Shown piece after piece: positions 7,198-11,132 of a DNA stretch of 11,132 nt; position 1 is the first letter of the stretch, and each line of letters starts with the position of its first letter. This DNA comes from Bacteroidales bacterium UBA5382 (lineage in GTDB: Bacteria > Bacteroidota > Bacteroidia > Bacteroidales > Dysgonomonadaceae). Location: NCBI GenBank assembly GCA_002409745.1, contig DHOU01000040.1:49809-60940 (forward strand), written 5' to 3'. Below the pieces are notes generated by a model. That model did not search any database and was not told the origin of the DNA. It saw only the letters and a list, made by a program, of their open reading frames with translations. Position numbers and translations under genes: made by a program.

Positions 7198-7698
7198 CTA
7201 CACGAATGTTTTCTTCAATTCGGCGACCCAAGCCTCCACACGGCTGTCGGTCTGGTCGTATTCGTTATCCTCATCAATAGGCAATCCGACCCATGTATCA
7301 TCGATAACCGCTTCGGAAGCATCATACGTATACCCTTCATCCGGAACTTGACCGATAAGGCGGGTTTTATCGTGAATCGCATCATAAATCACTTTCATCG
7401 ATTGGGCAAACGTGTCCGAAAACGAAGCGCTGTCGCCCAACCCGAAGATGGCAACGGTCTTATCCGACAAATCGGCTTTGGAAAAAGTCGGCAAGAAGCT
7501 GTCCCAATCATCTTGCAAATCCCCAACCCCCGTAGTAGAAGTCCCGAGAATAAGATAAGGATACGCTTTAATCTCATCCAATTTCACACTATCCACATTA
7601 AACAGATCGGCATTTCCATCAAAAAGATTTTTAATCTTTTCCGCTACCTGTTCGGTGTTTCCGCCGGAGGATCCGTAAAGAATGGCTATTTTACTCAT
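7198..7698 (-). CDS. fldA: Flavodoxin (long-chain, FMN-binding)
   Basis: A 166-aa cytosolic electron carrier that binds FMN non-covalently and passes low-potential electrons to reductases and radical enzymes. The phosphate-binding loop is GSSGGNTEQ (9-17). The 50s loop is STTGVGDLQDDW (54-65) and the 90s loop is GLGDSASFSDTF (86-97). The stretch between about 117 and 150 (PDEGYTYDASEAVIDDTWVG, then the acidic DEDNEYDQ) is the long-chain insertion. The protein is strongly acidic, as expected. Compared with E. coli FldA, the stacking Tyr of the 90s loop is Phe93 here, and the Trp of the 50s loop is replaced by Gly-Val-Gly. The gene stands alone, divergent from tRNA-Arg, and ends at a strong terminator. 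No clear TAnnTTTG box was found upstream. Confidence 0.95.
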   Translation of the reverse strand: MSKIAILYGSSGGNTEQVAEKIKNLFDGNADLFNVDSVKLDEIKAYPYLILGTSTTGVGDLQDDWDSFLPTFSKADLSDKTVAIFGLGDSASFSDTFAQSMKVIYDAIHDKTRLIGQVPDEGYTYDASEAVIDDTWVGLPIDEDNEYDQTDSRVEAWVAELKKTFV

Positions 7699-7797
7699 TG
7701 TGTATTTGTTTTTGAATTAATAAATGCATGTAGTAAACAGTTTATGGGGCAAATTGTTTGTCGATACGACAATAAAATCCAAAGGAACACTTGTTTC

Positions 7798-7829
7798 TTT
7801 GGAAGATATACCGAAAAATAGTATTTTTG
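7798..7829 (+). promoter_or_regulatory. Promoter of tRNA-Arg
   Basis: A -33 TTTG (7798-7801) and -7 TATTTTTG (7822-7829) are separated by 20 bp, a strong match to the Bacteroides consensus. Transcription would begin about 7836, a few bases before the tRNA 5' end, and could continue into the lipoprotein gene behind it. Confidence 0.75.
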
Positions 7830-7841
7830 CAACTCTTATTC

Positions 7842-7913
7842 GGCGCGGTAGTTCAATGGATAGAATAGAAGTTTCCTAAACTTTAGATCCGGGTTCGATT
7901 CCCGGCCGTGCTA
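7842..7913 (+). tRNA. tRNA-Arg (anticodon CCU)
   Basis: A 72-nt cloverleaf folds by eye. The acceptor is GGCGCGG/CCGTGCT with a G1-U72 wobble and one internal G-U. The D stem is GTTC/GAAT. The anticodon stem is GAAGT/ACTTT around loop TTCCTAA (anticodon CCT at 34-36). The variable loop is AGAT and the T arm is CCGGG-TTCGATT-CCCGG, with discriminator A. The 3' CCA is not encoded. It reads AGG arginine codons. A protein-coding gene starts only 21 bp downstream with no terminator between. Confidence 0.95.
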
Positions 7914-7934
7914 CTTATCGTAAAGAAACCCGTC

Positions 7935-8732
7935 ATGAAAAAAGAAACAGTACTCATCGCTCTTGCCACCCTATTGCTTGTCTCTGTGTCGTGCCGTTCC
8001 GGAAAAACGAGGCCGGAAACCGACAAGGAAGAATGGATAACGCTTTTCAACGGCCAAGATTTATCGGATTGGACTCCGAAAATCAGAGGATACGAAGCCG
8101 GCGACAACTTCGGAAACACATTCCGGGTGGAAGACGGTATGATAAAAGTCCGCTACGACGCGTATGATACATTCGACAACCGCTTCGGGCATTTATTCTT
8201 CAACGAACCGTTTTCGAATTACTTGTTGCGTGTGGAATACCGCTTCGTCGGACATCAATGCCCGGGCGCTCCCGAATGGGCATATAAAAATTCGGGAGTG
8301 ATGATTCATGGGCAAACGCCCGAGAGCATGGCAATCGATCAGGACTTTCCGGCTTCCATCGAAGCGCAATTTTTGGGAAGCGATTCGTCGGTACAACGGA
8401 CAACCCTGAATGTCTGCACGCCGGGAACCAATATCGTAATAGATAACCGACTGGTCCCCGATCATTGCACGAATTCGGCATCGGGCTTCTTCTTCGATGA
8501 CGAATGGGTGACCGCCGAAATCGAAGTAAGGGGCAACGAGGTGATTCGCCATATAGTGAACGGCGATACGGTATTGACCTATCATCAGCCGCAATTGGAT
8601 GACAGAGAGGCGAATTTCGCCGTTCTTGAACGTTTAAACGGCGGCAAAATGCTCCGTGGGGGAACCATTTCCCTGCAAAGCGAGGGGCACCCTATCGACT
8701 TCCGGAAAGTAGAACTAAAAAGACTTCCTTAA
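7935..8732 (+). CDS. DUF1080 (3-keto-disaccharide hydrolase fold) lipoprotein
   Basis: A 265-aa lipoprotein. The open frame runs back into the tRNA, so I start it at ATG 7935. The signal peptide MKKETVLIALATLLLVSVSC puts the lipid-carrying Cys at 20. The body is a concanavalin-like beta sandwich of PF06439 with family motifs LFNGQDLSDW (37-46), NSGVMIHGQ (119-127), IEAQFLG (142-148) and the closing GGTISLQSEGHPIDFRKVEL (242-261). Members cleave 3-keto-glycosides or are lectin-like parts of sugar-degrading systems, working with oxidoreductases that make the 3-keto sugar. No such oxidoreductase lies in this window, so its substrate is unknown. It sits 21 bp downstream of tRNA-Arg and lacks an evident promoter of its own, which suggests transcription from the tRNA promoter. 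Confidence 0.85.
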   Translation: MKKETVLIALATLLLVSVSCRSGKTRPETDKEEWITLFNGQDLSDWTPKIRGYEAGDNFGNTFRVEDGMIKVRYDAYDTFDNRFGHLFFNEPFSNYLLRVEYRFVGHQCPGAPEWAYKNSGVMIHGQTPESMAIDQDFPASIEAQFLGSDSSVQRTTLNVCTPGTNIVIDNRLVPDHCTNSASGFFFDDEWVTAEIEVRGNEVIRHIVNGDTVLTYHQPQLDDREANFAVLERLNGGKMLRGGTISLQSEGHPIDFRKVELKRLP

Positions 8733-8807
8733 CCGCCTTTTTCCATCCGGTAGACAATCGCCGACATTCGTAAAAATATTAAATTAATCAAAAACAAGTT
8801 TTACCGA

Positions 8808-8847
8808 TTGGGTTATTGCCCGAAATGGATTAATTTTGTAATCCATT
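8808..8847 (+). promoter_or_regulatory. Promoter with overlapping inverted repeat, before the coiled-coil gene
   Basis: A -33 TTG (8808-8810) and -7 TAATTTTG (8831-8838) are separated by 20 bp, and transcription should start around 8845. The -7 box lies within a perfect 9-bp inverted repeat, AATGGATTA (8824-8832) and TAATCCATT (8839-8847), with a 6-bp spacer. This is a plausible operator for a dimeric regulator, or it could form a 5' hairpin if transcription starts earlier. Confidence 0.65.
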
Positions 8848-8868
8848 GCATTATGAAAAAAGGGTTTC

Positions 8869-9759
8869 ATGAAAATAGACTTTAAAGAGCGCACGCCGCA
8901 ACTTATCGCAATCATCGCCGTATTGGCCGTCATCTTAGCGATCGTCATCGGGTTTCTGGTCAACAGGAACTCCAAGATTAGCAATATGCAGGAGGAATTC
9001 GCTATCTCCAAAGAGCAACTCGAAGACGAGTACGAAGCGATCTCTCTTCAATACGAAGGATTTAAATTCAGCGTACAAAACGATTCGCTGCTCTATAAAC
9101 TCGAAAACGAACAAGCCAAAGTCCTGCGCTTGCAGGAAGAATTACGCCAAACCAAATCGACGAATCATGCGGAGATAAAAAGGCTGAAAAACGAATTGGA
9201 ATCGTTGCGCAAGATATTGCGTTCGTACATTCATCAAATCGATTCGTTAAACCGCCTCAACCAGGAGTTACGCGAAGAGAACAAGCAAATCACGCAACAA
9301 TATCAACAAACAAGCCGCACGTTGAACCAAGTGTCGCAAGAGCGGAAACAGTTATCGGAAAAAGTGTCGTTAGCGGCGCAGTTAGTTGCTACGAACATTT
9401 CCGTAAAAGCCGTAAACGCCCGCGGACGCGAACAAAAACGGCTGAAAAAGAGTACGCAATTCGTCCTGTCGTTTACCATTTCCCGCAATATTACCGCCGA
9501 GCCGGGCGAAAGGACTATCTACGCACGCATCCTGGCTCCCGACGGATCGGTATTGACCAAAAGCGCCGGGAATACATTCCCTTACGAAAACCGGGATATC
9601 CAATTCTCCATACAACGGGTCATCGAATACGGCGGCGAAGAAACGCCCGTCACGATGTATTGGGATATCGAGGAGTTTTTGATGCCCGGTACGTATAAGG
9701 CCGATATTTTTGCCGATGGCTACCACATCGGGTCGCGCAGCTTTACGATGGAAGAGTAA
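8869..9759 (+). CDS. Membrane-anchored coiled-coil protein, function unknown
   Basis: A 296-aa protein with three parts. A short basic/acidic N-terminus precedes one membrane helix (about 11-31, rich in Ile/Val/Ala). A long heptad-rich coiled coil follows (about 38-170, many Glu/Gln/Lys/Leu). Then comes a beta-rich C-terminal domain (about 175-296) containing ITAEPGERTIYARILAPDGS and ETPVTMYWDIEEFLMPGTYK. It belongs to a family I recognise as conserved but uncharacterised in Bacteroidales, sometimes labelled SMC-like only because of the coiled coil; there is no Walker motif. Orientation is uncertain, but a C-terminal domain outside the inner membrane is likely. It is the first gene of a two-gene operon (12-bp gap) upstream of dnaX. 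ATG 8869 was chosen because the ATG at 8853 is in another frame and closes after 10 residues. Confidence 0.75.
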   Translation: MKIDFKERTPQLIAIIAVLAVILAIVIGFLVNRNSKISNMQEEFAISKEQLEDEYEAISLQYEGFKFSVQNDSLLYKLENEQAKVLRLQEELRQTKSTNHAEIKRLKNELESLRKILRSYIHQIDSLNRLNQELREENKQITQQYQQTSRTLNQVSQERKQLSEKVSLAAQLVATNISVKAVNARGREQKRLKKSTQFVLSFTISRNITAEPGERTIYARILAPDGSVLTKSAGNTFPYENRDIQFSIQRVIEYGGEETPVTMYWDIEEFLMPGTYKADIFADGYHIGSRSFTMEE

Positions 9760-9771
9760 CAGGTGACCGTT

Positions 9772-10368
9772 ATGGAAAATCCCGCTATTCCCTATTTGTT
9801 TTTCGTTACAACGGTTTTTCTCGTCGCTGCGGATAATATCCATGCACAGAGTATCGATGACGAGTTTAAGCGGCAACTGAAGCAATCGCTCATTACCGAC
9901 GGGCCGATGGGGAAGCCTGAACTGAAAAAGGATCCTTTTAAGATACGTCAGGACAGAAAAGAAGTCCTGAAAGTTTCCCCGACCACCAAACTGCCGACCC
10001 AATACGATCGAGTAGAACTTTTGGAGCCGGAGTCCCCGGAAGAAAAAATTCATCTTAATCTGGAATATACCAACCCAAAAACGGATCAACTTTCCCGTAG
10101 CGCGTATGACTATTCCACCGGAAAAGTCATTCCTATCCCGGATGCCAACAGCAAAATCCAACAAGGGCTAAACACCCGCAACGACTACGGGATAGGACTC
10201 TATATCGATGAAGAGAGCGCTCCCGAATGGCTGCGTAAAATCCGGAATATAACGACACCCGGATATAGCGGCTTCGATGTCGATCCGGTACGAGCCATCC
10301 AACGCCATAAAGCCGCAAAACGCCAGAAAAAAGTAGATAAAATCCTCAAGGTCTACGATATGAAGTAA
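9772..10368 (+). CDS. Small exported protein of unknown function, partner of the coiled-coil gene
   Basis: A 198-aa protein. The open frame starts at GTG 9763, but ATG 9772, with AGGTG about 7 bases before it, gives a clean signal peptide: a hydrophobic stretch to residue about 20, then cleavage after NIHAQ (25). The mature protein is hydrophilic with no repeats or transmembrane helix. Distinctive segments are LITDGPMGKPELKKD (40-54), VSPTTKLPTQYD (68-79) and a strongly basic C-terminal helix (HKAAKRQKKVDKILKVYDMK). I do not recognise the family with confidence; the position before dnaX recalls DUF4858-type Bacteroides proteins, which I cannot confirm. The 12-bp spacing to the coiled-coil gene indicates cotranscription and probably a shared envelope role. 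Confidence 0.7.
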   Translation: MENPAIPYLFFVTTVFLVAADNIHAQSIDDEFKRQLKQSLITDGPMGKPELKKDPFKIRQDRKEVLKVSPTTKLPTQYDRVELLEPESPEEKIHLNLEYTNPKTDQLSRSAYDYSTGKVIPIPDANSKIQQGLNTRNDYGIGLYIDEESAPEWLRKIRNITTPGYSGFDVDPVRAIQRHKAAKRQKKVDKILKVYDMK

Positions 10369-10420
10369 TTTCCTCGCGTCATGAACAAACCATCCGCATG
10401 CCGAAAGCAACCTGAACGTA

Positions 10421-10499
10421 TAACCCCTCCGCTCGTTCCTCGCTCGTCCCCTTATGCTAAGGGGACAGTTGCGGAGTACCGCGAAGCGGGGAAGGGTTA
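10421..10499. repeat. Palindromic REP-like intergenic element
   Basis: This is a nested palindrome. The outer arms are TAACCC (10421-10426) and GGGTTA (10494-10499), with an adjoining CCGCT/AGCGG pairing. The core is a perfect 9-bp stem GTCCCCTTA/TAAGGGGAC (10446-10454, 10458-10466) with a 3-nt loop. An alternative pairing CTCCGC/GCGGAG is also present. No T-run follows on either strand, so it is not a standard terminator. It looks like a non-coding repeated element of the type scattered through Bacteroidales intergenic DNA. The gene-free gap 10369-10595 otherwise holds only AT-rich promoter sequence. Confidence 0.7.
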
Positions 10500-10562
10500 A
10501 AAAACGGGAGCTGTCGCTTTGCGGCTAATCATTTTAAATTATATAAATTGAAATTTATACCG

Positions 10563-10571
10563 TATATTTGC
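10563..10571 (+). promoter_or_regulatory. -7 box of the dnaX promoter
   Basis: TATATTTGC matches TAnnTTTG, 25 bp before the dnaX ATG, in a markedly AT-rich stretch (10530-10570). No good -33 TTG is present at 20 bp spacing; the nearest TTG is at 10548-10550, only 12 bp away. Confidence 0.55.
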
Positions 10572-10595
10572 AGTTAACAATTTCGCGGATAAAGA

Positions 10596-11132
10596 ATGGA
10601 CAATTACATCGTTTCGGCACGAAAATACCGACCCTCCACCTTTCGTTCGGTGATAGGGCAAGAGGCGCTTACCACCACGCTAAAGAATGCGATCGCAAAC
10701 AACAAACTGGCACATGCTTATTTGTTCAGCGGGCCGCGCGGTGTGGGTAAAACCACCTGCGCACGCATCTTCGCCAAAACCATCAACTGCCTGAATCCTA
10801 CACCCGAACACGAAGCATGCAATCAATGTGAGTCGTGCGTGGCGTTTAACGAACAACGCTCGTACAATATCCATGAACTCGACGCCGCTTCGAACAATTC
10901 GGTCGATGATATCCGCACACTCATCGATCAGGTCCGGATTCCTCCCCAAATCGGTAAATATAAAGTGTATATCGTCGATGAGGTGCACATGCTCTCCACG
11001 GCCGCCTTCAACTCGTTTTTAAAAACGCTCGAAGAACCTCCTGCCCATGCCATCTTCATCCTCGCCACCACCGAGAAGCATAAGATCATTCCGACGATTC
11101 TGTCACGCTGCCAGGTGTACGATTTCAACCGC
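10596..11132 (+). CDS. dnaX: DNA polymerase III subunit gamma/tau (partial, 5' end)
   Basis: The first 179 residues of the clamp-loader ATPase, running off the right edge. It loads the sliding clamp and organises the replicase. The start MDNYIVSARKYRP is the standard DnaX N-terminus. Further landmarks are Walker A GPRGVGKTT (46-54), zinc-module cysteines C65, C75, C78 and C81, the stretch ELDAASNNSVDDIR (94-107), Walker B VYIVDEVHML (124-133), sensor-1 FILATTEKHK (154-163) and the clamp-loader SRC motif (170-172). Compared with E. coli the zinc module is one residue longer between the first two cysteines. It is probably transcribed from its own promoter at 10563, because a palindromic element separates it from the upstream operon. 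The 3' part, including any frameshift site that would produce gamma, is not visible. Confidence 0.97.
   Translation, partial: MDNYIVSARKYRPSTFRSVIGQEALTTTLKNAIANNKLAHAYLFSGPRGVGKTTCARIFAKTINCLNPTPEHEACNQCESCVAFNEQRSYNIHELDAASNNSVDDIRTLIDQVRIPPQIGKYKVYIVDEVHMLSTAAFNSFLKTLEEPPAHAIFILATTEKHKIIPTILSRCQVYDFNR

Noticed and set aside
7699..7841. Promoter for fldA in the divergent gap
   Set aside because: No TAnnTTTG box with a spaced TTG was found on the minus strand; only the tRNA promoter is clear.
9382..10164. Long minus-strand open frame (260 codons) over the coiled-coil gene and its partner
   Set aside because: It is the mirror of two convincing plus-strand genes; its translation has no recognisable motif and crosses their boundary.
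10446..10466. Strong GTCCCCTTA/TAAGGGGAC hairpin as terminator of the coiled-coil operon
   Set aside because: No T-run follows on either strand, and it is the core of a larger palindromic repeat element.

Overview
The window comes from a Bacteroidota chromosome, most likely order Bacteroidales. Four things point there: promoter -7 boxes of the TAnnTTTG type instead of sigma-70 boxes; a TonB-dependent receptor with an N-terminal carboxypeptidase-like (CarboxypepD_reg) domain; lipoproteins with Bacteroidetes-style lipoboxes, PepSY-like and DUF1080 folds; and a palindromic intergenic element of a kind I associate with this order. I cannot name the genus.

Layout. The plus strand begins with the C-terminal tail of a probable radical SAM protein (1-114), a short run of 8-bp tandem repeats, and a two-domain ATPase of the ModF/PhrA family. 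It meets a minus-strand block convergently. Read in its own 5'-to-3' direction (right to left), that block holds fldA (flavodoxin) with its own terminator, then a small cysteine-rich exported protein, a TonB-dependent receptor, a heavy-metal-associated (HMA) cation transporter gene reduced to its two ends by an internal deletion, an EamA/DMT permease with its own promoter, and a multi-repeat PepSY-like lipoprotein. The rightmost third is plus strand: tRNA-Arg(CCU), a DUF1080 lipoprotein 21 bp behind it, a membrane-anchored coiled-coil protein, a small exported protein of unknown function, a palindromic repeat element, and the start of dnaX (DNA polymerase III gamma/tau), which runs off the right edge.

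How they work together. The cysteine-rich protein, TonB receptor and HMA transporter look like a metal-handling operon: outer-membrane receptor, periplasmic cysteine-rich partner and inner-membrane transporter. Here the inner-membrane component appears destroyed, because the HMA domain runs straight into the last transmembrane helix of the transporter in another frame. The coiled-coil gene and its exported partner form a tight two-gene operon driven by a recognisable promoter whose -7 box lies inside a 9-bp inverted repeat. The other genes are housekeeping or stand-alone.

No CRISPR array, transposase, phage gene or complete unknown multi-gene defence system is visible. The points most worth a second look are the transporter deletion, the asymmetric catalytic residues of the ModF-like ATPase, the palindrome over the coiled-coil promoter, and the uncharacterised two-gene operon upstream of dnaX.
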